This document shows, in pieces, positions 1 through 6,528 of a DNA stretch of 41,758 nt (positions within the stretch are counted from its first letter, which is position 1; the number at the start of each line of letters is the position of its first letter). Source of the DNA: an uncultured Bacillota bacterium. GTDB taxonomy: Bacteria > Bacillota > Clostridia > Oscillospirales > Oscillospiraceae. The notes beneath the pieces were generated by a model. It had not been told where the DNA came from. It saw only the letters and a program-made list of their open reading frames with translations, and ran no database searches. The stretch lies in assembly GCA_947650875.1 (NCBI GenBank), contig CANSXE010000010.1, positions 1 through 41,758 of the forward strand, written 5' to 3'. Both the position numbers and the translations under genes were made by a program.

Positions 1-634
1 GGCGGATGGCCGCCTTGGACTGCCGCACCGCCACCTGGGCGTTGGCGGCGATGGCGTTAGCCAGCTCGACAGCCTTGTCCATCAGCTCCTCGGCGGGGTA
101 GACGTGGCTCACCAGGCCGATGCGGGCGGCCTCCTCCGCCTTGATGACCTTGGCGGTGAGAATCAGCTCCATGGCGTTGGACACCCCAACGATCCGGGCC
201 AGCCGCTGGGTGCCGCCGAAGCCGGGGGTGATGCCCAGGCCCACCTCGGGCTGGCCGAACTTGGCCTTTTCGCTGGCGATGCGGATGTCGCAGGCCATGG
301 ACAGCTCGCAGCCGCCCCCCAAAGCAAAGCCGTTGACGGCGGCGATGGTGGGCTTGGTCAGGTTCTCCAGCTTCAGGAACACCCCATTGCCGTAGGCCCC
401 GAAGGCCTTGCCCTCCACGGCGGTGAAATTGGACATCTGGCCGATGTCCGCCCCGGCCACAAAGGACCGGCCCGCGCCGGTGACAATGGCCACCAGAATT
501 TCAGGGTCGGTCTCCACCTGGTCCAGCACGGTGTTCAGGTCCTCCAGCACCTGCTTGTCCAGGGCGTTGAGGGCCTCGGGCCGGTTCATGGTAACAATGC
601 CCACAGGGCCCTTCTTCTCAAGTGTTACAAACAT
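1..634 (-). CDS. crt: Enoyl-CoA hydratase / crotonase (3' end outside window)
   Basis: Probable short-chain enoyl-CoA hydratase (3-hydroxybutyryl-CoA dehydratase), which hydrates crotonyl-CoA reversibly in the cytoplasmic butyrate/beta-oxidation route. The 211 visible residues are the N-terminal four fifths of a protein of about 260. The crotonase oxyanion region AGADI lies near residues 60-64. Both family catalytic glutamates are in place: E110 in GGGCELSMACD and E130 in FGQPEVGLG, followed by GFGGTQRL. The ATG at 634 follows a good GGAGGAA ribosome site (643-649), and a sigma-A promoter lies just upstream. The gene has its own promoter, so it may be the first gene of a unit continuing off the left edge; whether bcd-etf-hbd genes follow cannot be seen. 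Motif fit is strong, but exact chain-length preference is inferred. Confidence 0.93.
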   Translation of the reverse strand, partial: MFVTLEKKGPVGIVTMNRPEALNALDKQVLEDLNTVLDQVETDPEILVAIVTGAGRSFVAGADIGQMSNFTAVEGKAFGAYGNGVFLKLENLTKPTIAAVNGFALGGGCELSMACDIRIASEKAKFGQPEVGLGITPGFGGTQRLARIVGVSNAMELILTAKVIKAEEAARIGLVSHVYPAEELMDKAVELANAIAANAQVAVRQSKAAIR

Positions 635-670
635 AGGAAAATTCCTCCTTATTTTTGAAGTGGTGGTTTC

Positions 671-699
671 ATTATAGCGGATAGTCTTCAAAAGGGCAA
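671..699 (-). promoter_or_regulatory. Sigma-A promoter for the crotonase gene
   Basis: Read on the minus strand: -35 TTGCCC (694-699), 17-base spacer, -10 TATAAT (671-676), about 37 bases upstream of the start codon. Confidence 0.7.
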
Positions 700-721
700 G
701 GGAAAACAGAGGAACATTTTC

Positions 722-750
722 TTGACGGAACGGTGAAAACATGGTACATT
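722..750 (+). promoter_or_regulatory. Sigma-A promoter for the 20-codon ORF
   Basis: TTGACG (722-727), 17-base spacer, TACATT (745-750). The predicted start is near A757, so the RNA would begin AGGTGTTGTCC. It faces a second promoter at 969-997. Confidence 0.7.
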
Positions 751-756
751 GCATAC

Positions 757-789
757 AGGTGTTGTCCAACACAGGCGAGACGGTTCAGC
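757..789 (+). repeat. Left arm of inverted-repeat leader
   Basis: Two blocks, AGGTGTTGTCC (757-767) and AGACGGTTCAGC (778-789), recur in inverted orientation at 949-959 and 934-945. Because they are inverted in DNA, the two convergent RNAs start with nearly the same 5' sequence. A read-through RNA could fold the two arms into a long stem. A short local hairpin (GTGTT/AACAC, 759-772) lies within this arm only. Confidence 0.8.
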
Positions 790-794
790 TACAC

Positions 795-810
795 CACCCG
801 AAAGGGGGTG
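795..810 (+). promoter_or_regulatory. Hairpin over the ribosome site of the 20-codon ORF
   Basis: CACCC (795-799) can pair with GGGTG (806-810). The second arm contains part of the AAAGGGGGTG ribosome site at 801-810, so translation of the small ORF is probably kept low in the folded leader. Sequestered ribosome sites are usual in type I toxin mRNAs; the role here is inferred. Confidence 0.5.
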
Positions 811-815
811 AGCGT

Positions 816-878
816 ATGCCGGTTACGGTTACATTTCATATCTTTGGTCTTACCGTAACGATATGTATTAAACGCTGA
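816..878 (+). CDS. 20-residue hydrophobic peptide, candidate type I toxin
   Basis: A 20-codon frame, ATG 816 to TGA 876-878, preceded by a very strong ribosome site (AAAGGGGGTG, 5 bases before the ATG), its own promoter and a terminator hairpin that begins at the stop codon. The peptide starts MPVTVTF, has an uncharged beta-branched/aromatic core with one histidine, and ends IKR. A small hydrophobic peptide with a basic tail fits membrane-acting type I toxins in general, but I cannot place it in a named family (Fst, TxpA, BsrG). A convergent promoter downstream would produce an RNA covering its 3' end. It could instead be a leader peptide or part of a small inverted-repeat element. That it is a real translation unit is likely; toxicity is inference. 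Confidence 0.6.
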   Translation: MPVTVTFHIFGLTVTICIKR

Positions 879-908
879 AAACCGCCACCCCGGACCGGTG
901 ACGGTTTT
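878..908. terminator. Bidirectional intrinsic terminator between convergent small RNAs
   Basis: AAAACCGCCACC (878-889) pairs with GGTGACGGTTTT (897-908) with a single mismatch and a 7-base loop. The flanking A4/T4 gives a short U run in both directions, so it can end both the toxin RNA and the opposing RNA. Confidence 0.75.
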
Positions 909-933
909 CTTAGTATAATCGCTAACCACCTGG

Positions 934-959
934 GCTGAACCGTCTTGCGGACAGCACCT
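934..959 (-). repeat. Right arm of inverted-repeat leader
   Basis: On the minus strand AGGTGCTGTCC (959-949) and AGACGGTTCAGC (945-934) match the left arm with one change in the first block and none in the second. The resemblance extends outward into the -10 region of each promoter. Confidence 0.8.
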
Positions 960-968
960 TGTATGTTT

Positions 969-997
969 AATATACCACCGCCCTAACCTTTTGTCAA
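969..997 (-). promoter_or_regulatory. Sigma-A promoter for the antisense RNA
   Basis: On the minus strand TTGACA (992-997), exactly 17 bases, TATATT (969-974). This is closer to consensus than the opposing promoter, as expected for an antitoxin RNA made in excess. Confidence 0.75.
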
Positions 998-1044
998 GGC
1001 GGCTTTTTGTTCTTCCGGCTCTAAAACGATAGGAGGGGGTTCAT

Positions 1045-1767
1045 ATGAAACAGAAAAAATGGCTGCTCTCAATTTGTGCCCTGGCTGGGCTGCTTATCCT
1101 CTGTGTAGGAGTATATACCGTGCTTGATCCGGGCCGCGGCGATATCAGCGGTACCCTGGAAGGCACCCCGGCAAAATCCGAAACGTCCGGCCCGGCCGAT
1201 TCCTCGCAGCCCGGAGCAGATCTGCCGGACGACGCCTTTGAAGCGGCGTCATCCTGGGTCAACTGGAGCGACGAAGAGGACTTCTATCTTGCCGCCCTGA
1301 ACTCGGACAAGCTGGCCATCAGCAGTGTGCGGCATCTACCCGTCTTTTGCTTTGAGACGGCCGGAGAGCTGGAGGGGTTTAAGGAGCGGTTTGCGGGTGA
1401 GTTTGCCATGGAGCACGAGATCGACGAGTTCGGCCCGTCCTTTGCGGATGTGACAGAAGGGATGGACGAGGCGTATTTTGAGGACCGTACGGTATTTGTC
1501 GTGTATGTCCCCAGCGGAAGCGGCTCCTACCGGTTTGGCGTGGACAGTGTTTACCGGGACAGTAAAGCCCTCTGTATCCACATCAAAGAGACTGGGAATC
1601 CGGAAGTCTACACCTGTGACATGGCGGGCTGGTTTGTGGTTGTCTCCCTTGAAAAAGCCCTGGTGGAAGGTGTCACAGACATTGACGCGGATATGAATCA
1701 TCTTCAATCCTATGCTGTAGCAAATATCGCGGATTATTTACGGATAAGTGCCCCCCTTCCCGAATAG
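1045..1767 (+). CDS. Putative exported, membrane-anchored protein
   Basis: A 240-residue protein of unknown function. Residues 1-5 are basic and 6-26 form a hydrophobic signal/anchor. A Ser/Pro/Asp-rich linker (about 30-65) follows, then a globular part. The C-terminal part (about 150-215), with short beta strands around GSYRFGVDSVY and GWFVVVSLEK, resembles small PrcB-type beta domains, but that is a weak impression. The ATG at 1045 follows AGGAGGGGG (1031-1039). The stop codon lies in the loop of a hairpin whose right arm is the ribosome site of the next gene, so it is probably co-translated with the SpoVB-like flippase. No promoter is obvious immediately upstream. Confidence 0.75.
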   Translation: MKQKKWLLSICALAGLLILCVGVYTVLDPGRGDISGTLEGTPAKSETSGPADSSQPGADLPDDAFEAASSWVNWSDEEDFYLAALNSDKLAISSVRHLPVFCFETAGELEGFKERFAGEFAMEHEIDEFGPSFADVTEGMDEAYFEDRTVFVVYVPSGSGSYRFGVDSVYRDSKALCIHIKETGNPEVYTCDMAGWFVVVSLEKALVEGVTDIDADMNHLQSYAVANIADYLRISAPLPE

Positions 1768-1783
1768 AGTGTCGGGAGGGGGG
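1752..1783 (+). promoter_or_regulatory. Hairpin sequestering the flippase ribosome site
   Basis: Left arm 1752-1763, in the last codons of the upstream gene, pairs with right arm 1772-1783, which contains the GGGAGGGGGG ribosome site of the flippase. The stop codon TAG (1765-1767) sits in the loop. A ribosome finishing the upstream gene would open the stem, so this looks like a translational-coupling switch rather than a terminator; no U run follows. Confidence 0.55.
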
Positions 1784-1789
1784 ATTGTC

Positions 1790-3319
1790 TTGTCTGAAAA
1801 AATGCTGTCCGCCGGGAAGGGGGCGCTGTTCCTCACGGCGCTGAGCGCAATTTCCCAGGTGCTGGGCTTCTTCTACCGGGTGGTGCTGTCCCGGCTGGTG
1901 GGGGCGGAGGTGATGGGGCTGTATCAGCTTATCATGCCGGTGTGTTCGGTGATTATGTCCCTCACCGCCGTGGGCCTGACGGCCGCGGTGTCCAACCTCA
2001 CCTCCCAGCACCTGGCCCTGGGCAACCGCCGGGCGGCCGACCAGACCATCGCCGCCTGCCTGAAAGCCTTTTTTCTCCTGCTCCTTCCGGTAGGGGCGGT
2101 GGTGATCTTGGGCTCCGATGCCATCTCTGTGTATCTCCTGGGGGACGCCCGGACCCAGCTGGGGCTAATCCTTCTTATCCCCTGCGTGGCCCTGATGGGG
2201 GTGGAGAACTGCCACAAGCACTACTTCTATGGCTCCGGGGTGGTGCGCCCCCCGGCCATTGTGGAGCTGCTGGAGCAGTTTGTCCGCACCTTTGCGGTAA
2301 TCGCTCTGCTGGTGGCCTTCCTGCCCCAGTACCCGGAGCGGGTGGTGGGCCTTATCGTAACCGGCATGGTCATCTGTGAGATTTTCTCCTCCTGCACCCT
2401 GGTGGTGCTCTACCGCCGCCGGCGGGGGCCACTCACCGGCCGGGGGGAGGAGGGCCGGGTGCGGCGGCGGCGCATCTTTGCCATCGCCCTGCCGGTGGGG
2501 CTCAACGCCCTGTTGGGCAACCTGCTGGGGGCGGCCAACTCCGCCCTGATTCCTCAGAAACTGGTGGAGGGCGGGTTGGACCGGTCCGCCGCCGTGTCGC
2601 AGTTTGGGGTGGTGTGCGGCATGACCATGCCCATGCTGTCCCTGCCCATCGTCTTCCTGGGGGCGCTGAATCTGGTGATGGTGCCCCGGCTGGCCCGGAC
2701 CTGCGCCCTGAACCGTCCGGCCGAGGCCCGGCGGCTTATCGCCCAGGCCATCTCGGCGGTGTCGCTGCTCACCCTGCCCTGCATGGCCTTTATGGTGGTG
2801 GTGGGGCCCGACCTGGGCCGGGCTATGTTCCACCAGGACGGCGTCGGGGAGTATCTCATGCCCCTGGCCTGCGTCATGGCCATGAGCTGCGGCACCTCGG
2901 TGCTGGCCTCCGCCCTCAACGGAGTGGGCCGCCAGCGGACGGTGGCCCTCATCTCCCTGACGGGCGGGGCGGTGCAGCTGGCCTTTACCCTGGCGCTGGT
3001 CCCCCTGCCCGGGGTGGGCATGGCGGGCTACGTGGCGGGCGCGGCGGCCTCCACCGCGCTGGAGCTGGGGCTGTGCCTGTGGCAGGTGGTCCGGGCCACC
3101 GGGCTGGAGGTGCGGCCCTTCCAGTGGATGGCCGCCCCCGGCCTGGCCGCCGCCCTGGCGGGGCTGACGGGGAATCTGCTGTTTCAGGTGCTGAAGGACT
3201 CCGGCCTGGCCCCCGTCCCCGCCGGACTGGCCACCTTGGTTTTCGCCCTGATTTTGTATTTGGCCGCCCTCCAGGCCCAGGGGGTCAGAGCTAGGGAGGT
3301 GCTGCGGCTGGACTGGTGA
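1790..3319 (+). CDS. spoVB: SpoVB/MurJ-like polysaccharide flippase (MOP superfamily)
   Basis: A 509-residue polytopic membrane protein of the MOP flippase superfamily, best matching stage V sporulation protein B-type lipid-linked precursor transporters used in cortex/envelope assembly. About 14 hydrophobic segments span the length. The N-terminal stretch with ISQVLGFFYRVVLSRLVGAE is characteristic, and a basic loop (YRRRRG, later VRRRR) lies in the middle. I chose the TTG at 1790 because GGAGGGGGG (1775-1783) stands 6 bases upstream and the protein then begins MSEKMLSAGKG, as the family does. An in-frame ATG at 1748 lies inside the preceding gene without a ribosome site. Paralogues are common in spore formers, so it may serve another surface polymer. 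Confidence 0.85.
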   Translation: MSEKMLSAGKGALFLTALSAISQVLGFFYRVVLSRLVGAEVMGLYQLIMPVCSVIMSLTAVGLTAAVSNLTSQHLALGNRRAADQTIAACLKAFFLLLLPVGAVVILGSDAISVYLLGDARTQLGLILLIPCVALMGVENCHKHYFYGSGVVRPPAIVELLEQFVRTFAVIALLVAFLPQYPERVVGLIVTGMVICEIFSSCTLVVLYRRRRGPLTGRGEEGRVRRRRIFAIALPVGLNALLGNLLGAANSALIPQKLVEGGLDRSAAVSQFGVVCGMTMPMLSLPIVFLGALNLVMVPRLARTCALNRPAEARRLIAQAISAVSLLTLPCMAFMVVVGPDLGRAMFHQDGVGEYLMPLACVMAMSCGTSVLASALNGVGRQRTVALISLTGGAVQLAFTLALVPLPGVGMAGYVAGAAASTALELGLCLWQVVRATGLEVRPFQWMAAPGLAAALAGLTGNLLFQVLKDSGLAPVPAGLATLVFALILYLAALQAQGVRAREVLRLDW

Positions 3320-3325
3320 AAGCCG

Positions 3326-3354
3326 TTGCTTTTTCCCCGTCCCCCTGTTATCAT
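3326..3354 (+). promoter_or_regulatory. Promoter for the acetyltransferase gene
   Basis: TTGCTT (3326-3331), 17-base spacer, TATCAT (3349-3354), starting 6 bases after the flippase stop codon and 34 bases before the acetyltransferase start. Confidence 0.55.
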
Positions 3355-3388
3355 AGGGACAGAACATTGCGGCAGTTTGGAGGTTGAT

Positions 3389-3865
3389 ATGAACTATACG
3401 ATACGGGAGCTCCGGGAGGATGAATACCCCCTCCTCAACGAATTTTTGTATGAGGCGATCTTCGTCCCGGAGGGGACGGAGCCGCCCCCCAGGTCGATCA
3501 TAGACGCGCCGGAATTACAGGTCTATGTCTCAGACTTTGGTCATGAGCCGGATGACCATGCGCTGGCCGCGGAGGCCGACGGGGCTGTCGTGGGGGCTGT
3601 TTGGGTCCGGATTATGGACGACTACGGGCATGTGGACGACGAGACGCCGTCCTTCGCCATTTCGCTGTATCAGGAGTACCGGGGGCAGGGGATCGGCACA
3701 GAGCTGATGCGGAATATGCTTTCCCTGCTGGAGAAATACGGATACTGGCGGGCCTCTCTCGCGGTGCAAAAGGAAAATTACGCGGCAAAAATGTATCAAA
3801 AGCTGGGATTTGAAATCGTCAATGAGAATGAATCGGAATATATCATGGTAAAGCGCCTGAGATAA
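3389..3865 (+). CDS. GNAT-family N-acetyltransferase
   Basis: A 158-residue protein with the GNAT acetyl-CoA fold, predicted to transfer an acetyl group to an amine of unknown identity. The acetyl-CoA pyrophosphate loop is QEYRGQGIGTEL (about 98-109), followed by the usual helix and the C-terminal MYQKLGFEIVNE motif in which the tyrosine is often the general acid. Length is normal for a single-domain GNAT. The ATG at 3389 follows TTGGAGG with good spacing; a longer in-frame start at 3326 would overlap the promoter and has no ribosome site. The gene is monocistronic, with its own promoter and a strong terminator. The sequence does not show the substrate. Confidence 0.88.
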   Translation: MNYTIRELREDEYPLLNEFLYEAIFVPEGTEPPPRSIIDAPELQVYVSDFGHEPDDHALAAEADGAVVGAVWVRIMDDYGHVDDETPSFAISLYQEYRGQGIGTELMRNMLSLLEKYGYWRASLAVQKENYAAKMYQKLGFEIVNENESEYIMVKRLR

Positions 3866-3868
3866 TAT

Positions 3869-3895
3869 ACAGCCCCGTCCAATAGACGGGGCTGT
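3869..3895. terminator. Terminator between converging GNAT and MATE genes
   Basis: Perfect 11-bp stem ACAGCCCCGTC (3869-3879) / GACGGGGCTGT (3885-3895) with a 5-base loop, followed rightward by a T-rich run. It probably stops both converging genes. Confidence 0.8.
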
Positions 3896-3900
3896 GTTCG

Positions 3901-5280
3901 TTATTTTGTCTCCCGCATGGGGGCGATCTCTTTTTTGTAGACCCGGAACAGGAACAGGGTACACAGCGTCAAAGCGGCGGTCTCGGCCAGGGGGAAGGCC
4001 CACCACACCACCTCCAGCCCGCCCATTCGGGACAGCAGGAAGGCGGCGGGCAGCAAAATCACCAGCTGCCGGACGATGGACACAATCAGCGACAGGACCC
4101 CGTGGCCCAGGGCCTGGAACACAGACATGCTGACCACGCAGATGCCGGCGAACAGGAAGTGGTAGGAGATGGTGCGCAGGGCGGGCACGCCGATGGCCAG
4201 CAGGTCGCCGGCGTCCTCCCCTTCGGCCTCGAACAGGCTCAAAAACACGTCGGGGAACAGCTGGAACAGGGCCAGTCCCACCACCATGATGCACGCGGCG
4301 TAGAGGATGGCCAGCCGGACGGTTTTGATAATCCGCTCCGGCTTCCGGGCGCCGTAGTTGTAGGCGATGATGGGCACCATGCCGTTGTTCATGCCAAACA
4401 CGGGCATAAAGATGAAGGACTGGAGCTTGAAGTAGATGCCGAACACCGCTGTGGCGGTGGAGGTAAAGGCAATGAGGATCTGGTTCATGCCGAACACCAT
4501 CACCGAGCCGATGGACTGCATGATGATGGAGGGCAGGCCCACGCTGTAGATGCCGCCGATAATCTCCCGGCTGGGCTTCAGCCCCTTCCAGGACATCTGA
4601 AGCTCCGGGTTGTGGGTCAGCGACAGGTAGAGCCCCACCAGCCCGCCCACAATCTGGCCGGCCACGGTGGCCACGGCGGCCCCCGCCACCTCCAGCCGGG
4701 GGAAGCCGAACAGGCCGAAGATAAGGATGGGGTCCAGAATCAGGTTAATCACTGAGCCGGTGCCCTGGATGACCATGGCGTACACCGTCCGGCCGGTGGC
4801 CTGGACCAGCCGCTCGGTGGCCACTGAGACAAAGATACCCATGCTGCACCCGGCGATGATGGTGAGGTAGTCCACGCCGTAGGAGATGATGCCGGGGATG
4901 TCGGTCTGGATGGTGTAGAACAGCCGGGCGCAGGTCAGGCCCAGGGCGGTGAACACCAGGCCGCTGACTACCTCCAGCAGAAGGCCGTTCATGGCGGTGC
5001 GGTTGGCCCGGTCAAAGTCCTTCTGGCCTAAACTGCGGGAGAGCAGGGCATTGATGCCCACGCCGGTGCCCACCGCCACGGCGATCATCAGGTTCTGCAC
5101 CGGAAAGGCCAGGGAAACCGCGTTCAGCGCGTCCTCGCTCAGCTTGGCCACGAAATAGCTGTCCACAATGTTGTAGCAGGCCTGGATCAGCATGGAAATA
5201 ATCATGGGCAGCGCCATGTTCAGCAGCAGCCTGTTTTCGGGCATGACGCCCATTTTGTTTTCGCTCGCGGGCTGTGACAC
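3901..5280 (-). CDS. MATE-family multidrug/Na+ antiporter
   Basis: A 459-residue inner-membrane protein of the multidrug and toxic compound extrusion family, with two repeats of six membrane segments, predicted to export drugs or metabolites in exchange for Na+ or H+. Typical features are the N-terminal LLLNMALPMIISMLIQ, the YNIVDSYFVAKLSEDALNAV stretch and the mirrored second half (GMNQILIAF, VFGMNNGMVPIIAYNYGA). The start is GTG at 5278-5280, with AGGAGG 7 bases upstream. An earlier in-frame ATG near 5400 would overlap the promoter and is rejected. A consensus promoter lies 80 bases upstream, and the leader contains a terminator-like hairpin, suggesting attenuation. Length is normal for the family; the substrate is unknown. 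Confidence 0.9.
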   Translation of the reverse strand: MSQPASENKMGVMPENRLLLNMALPMIISMLIQACYNIVDSYFVAKLSEDALNAVSLAFPVQNLMIAVAVGTGVGINALLSRSLGQKDFDRANRTAMNGLLLEVVSGLVFTALGLTCARLFYTIQTDIPGIISYGVDYLTIIAGCSMGIFVSVATERLVQATGRTVYAMVIQGTGSVINLILDPILIFGLFGFPRLEVAGAAVATVAGQIVGGLVGLYLSLTHNPELQMSWKGLKPSREIIGGIYSVGLPSIIMQSIGSVMVFGMNQILIAFTSTATAVFGIYFKLQSFIFMPVFGMNNGMVPIIAYNYGARKPERIIKTVRLAILYAACIMVVGLALFQLFPDVFLSLFEAEGEDAGDLLAIGVPALRTISYHFLFAGICVVSMSVFQALGHGVLSLIVSIVRQLVILLPAAFLLSRMGGLEVVWWAFPLAETAALTLCTLFLFRVYKKEIAPMRETK

Positions 5281-5297
5281 CAAAATTCCTCCTCTGT

Positions 5298-5327
5298 AAA
5301 AAATAGCGGTATCCCCGGCGGGGATAC
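5298..5327 (-). promoter_or_regulatory. Terminator-like hairpin in the MATE leader
   Basis: On the minus strand an 8-bp perfect GC-rich stem GTATCCCC/GGGGATAC (5320-5327 with 5309-5316, 3-base loop) is followed after 5 bases by six U (5298-5303), just before the ribosome site. It lies between promoter and gene, so it can act as an attenuator. Confidence 0.55.
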
Positions 5328-5358
5328 GCATTTTCCCGTTTTTTCGCTTCGGAAACCC

Positions 5359-5387
5359 ATTATAGAGGATTGAAATTTTTATGTCAA
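5359..5387 (-). promoter_or_regulatory. Consensus sigma-A promoter for the MATE gene
   Basis: On the minus strand TTGACA (5382-5387), 17 bases, TATAAT (5359-5364): a full consensus match. Confidence 0.85.
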
Positions 5388-5418
5388 TGGCACTTTTCAC
5401 AGATTTTCCCCTTTTTGC

Positions 5419-5447
5419 TTGCGTCCTCTGCGATTTTGTATTAGGAT
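5419..5447 (+). promoter_or_regulatory. Possible promoter for the M42 peptidase cluster
   Basis: TTGCGT (5419-5424), 17 bases, TAGGAT (5442-5447). A moderate match, placed 44 bases before the TTG start. Confidence 0.35.
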
Positions 5448-5490
5448 AGGGATATCCTGGAAAGCTACCATGGAATGGAGGTATCCTGTT

Positions 5491-6528
5491 TTGAACTACG
5501 AAGAAATGTTAGGCCGGCTGTGCGCCCTGTCCGGGCCCAGCGGCTTTGAGGAGAAGGTGACCCGGGCGGCGGAGGACCTGCTCCGGCCGCTGGTGGACGA
5601 GGTGTACACCACCCGGCTGGGCAGCGTTGTGGGGGTGCGCCGGTGCAGACGGGAGAACGCCCCAAAGCTGCTGCTGGACGCCCACCTGGACGAAATCGGC
5701 TTTATGGTCACCGGCCATGACGAGGGCTTTCTCCGCTTCGCCCCCCTGGGGGGCGTGGACCCCCGAATGCTCCCCGACCGGGAGGTGGTGGTCCTCACCG
5801 ACCCGCCCATCCATGGGGTGGTGGCCTGCCTGCCCCCCCATGTCCAGACCGCCGAGGATATGGGCAAGTCCCTGCCTATCAAGGATTTGTTCATCGACGT
5901 AGGCCTGTCTCAGGAGGAGGCGGAGCGGCGCATCCCCATCGGCACCCCGGCGACCTACCGGGGAGACTGTACACCCCTGGGGGAGGACCTGCTGTGCGGC
6001 AAGGCCCTGGACGACCGGGCAGGCTTCGCCGTCCTGCTGGACGTGCTGGAGCGGCTGCGGGAGAAGGAGCTGAATGTGGACCTGTACGTCCTGGGCTCCA
6101 CCCAGGAGGAGACCCACTCCACCGGAGCCATTACCGCCGCCTATGAGATTGCCCCGGACCGGTGCGTGGCGGTGGACGTCACCCACGGGGACAGCCCCGA
6201 CGCGTCCAAACACGAGACCTTCAAGCTGGGGGGCGGTCCGGTGATCGGGGTGGGGCCCAACTGCGCCCGGTCTCTGTCGGGCCGTTTGAAGGAACTGGCA
6301 GGTAAGCTGGACATGCCCGTTCAGATCGAGGTCATGTCCGGCTCCAGCGGCACCAACGCCTGGCCCATCCAGGTCAGCCGGGAGGGGGTGGCCACCGCCG
6401 TGGTGTCCATCCCGGAGCGGTATATGCACACCCCGGTGGAGGTCGTGAATCAAACAGACCTGGAGAACACGGCGGCACTGCTGGCCGCCTTTGTGGAGAG
6501 CCTGGGAGAGGAGGAAGCCGCATGCTGA
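5491..6528 (+). CDS. M42-family aminopeptidase, first of three
   Basis: A 345-residue cytoplasmic metallo-aminopeptidase of the M42 (TET/glutamyl aminopeptidase) family, expected to form large oligomers that trim peptides. The two-metal site can be read: H65 and D67 in DAHLDE, D174/D175 in KALDDRAG, E206/E207 in TQEETHSTGA, D229 in VAVDVTHGD and H313 in YMHTPVE. After the catalytic Glu pair most members have VG; this copy has THSTGA, so its specificity may differ. I chose TTG at 5491 because AATGGAGG precedes it by 9 bases; an in-frame ATG at 5470 has a poorer ribosome site. It overlaps the second peptidase gene by 7 bases, so they are translationally coupled. Confidence 0.9.
   Translation: MNYEEMLGRLCALSGPSGFEEKVTRAAEDLLRPLVDEVYTTRLGSVVGVRRCRRENAPKLLLDAHLDEIGFMVTGHDEGFLRFAPLGGVDPRMLPDREVVVLTDPPIHGVVACLPPHVQTAEDMGKSLPIKDLFIDVGLSQEEAERRIPIGTPATYRGDCTPLGEDLLCGKALDDRAGFAVLLDVLERLREKELNVDLYVLGSTQEETHSTGAITAAYEIAPDRCVAVDVTHGDSPDASKHETFKLGGGPVIGVGPNCARSLSGRLKELAGKLDMPVQIEVMSGSSGTNAWPIQVSREGVATAVVSIPERYMHTPVEVVNQTDLENTAALLAAFVESLGEEEAAC

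Larger units (their letters stand above)
876..960 (-). ncRNA. Putative antisense RNA (antitoxin candidate), about 85 nt
   Basis: A consensus promoter at 969-997 should start an RNA near 960 reading leftward, ending at the hairpin 878-908. It has no convincing ORF. It overlaps the 3' end of the opposing small mRNA by about 30 bases, so the two RNAs are complementary there, as in txpA/RatA-type and bsrG/SR4-type pairs with 3' overlap. Its 5' blocks are the inverted copy of the toxin mRNA leader, so these leaders are alike rather than complementary. That differs from the Fst par locus, where shared repeats pair. Confidence 0.5.

Noticed and set aside
722-997. Fst-par-type toxin-antitoxin call
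   Set aside because: The shared leader blocks are inverted in DNA, so the RNAs carry like sequences there instead of complementary ones, and the peptide does not resemble Fst. Kept as a candidate type I system of another kind.
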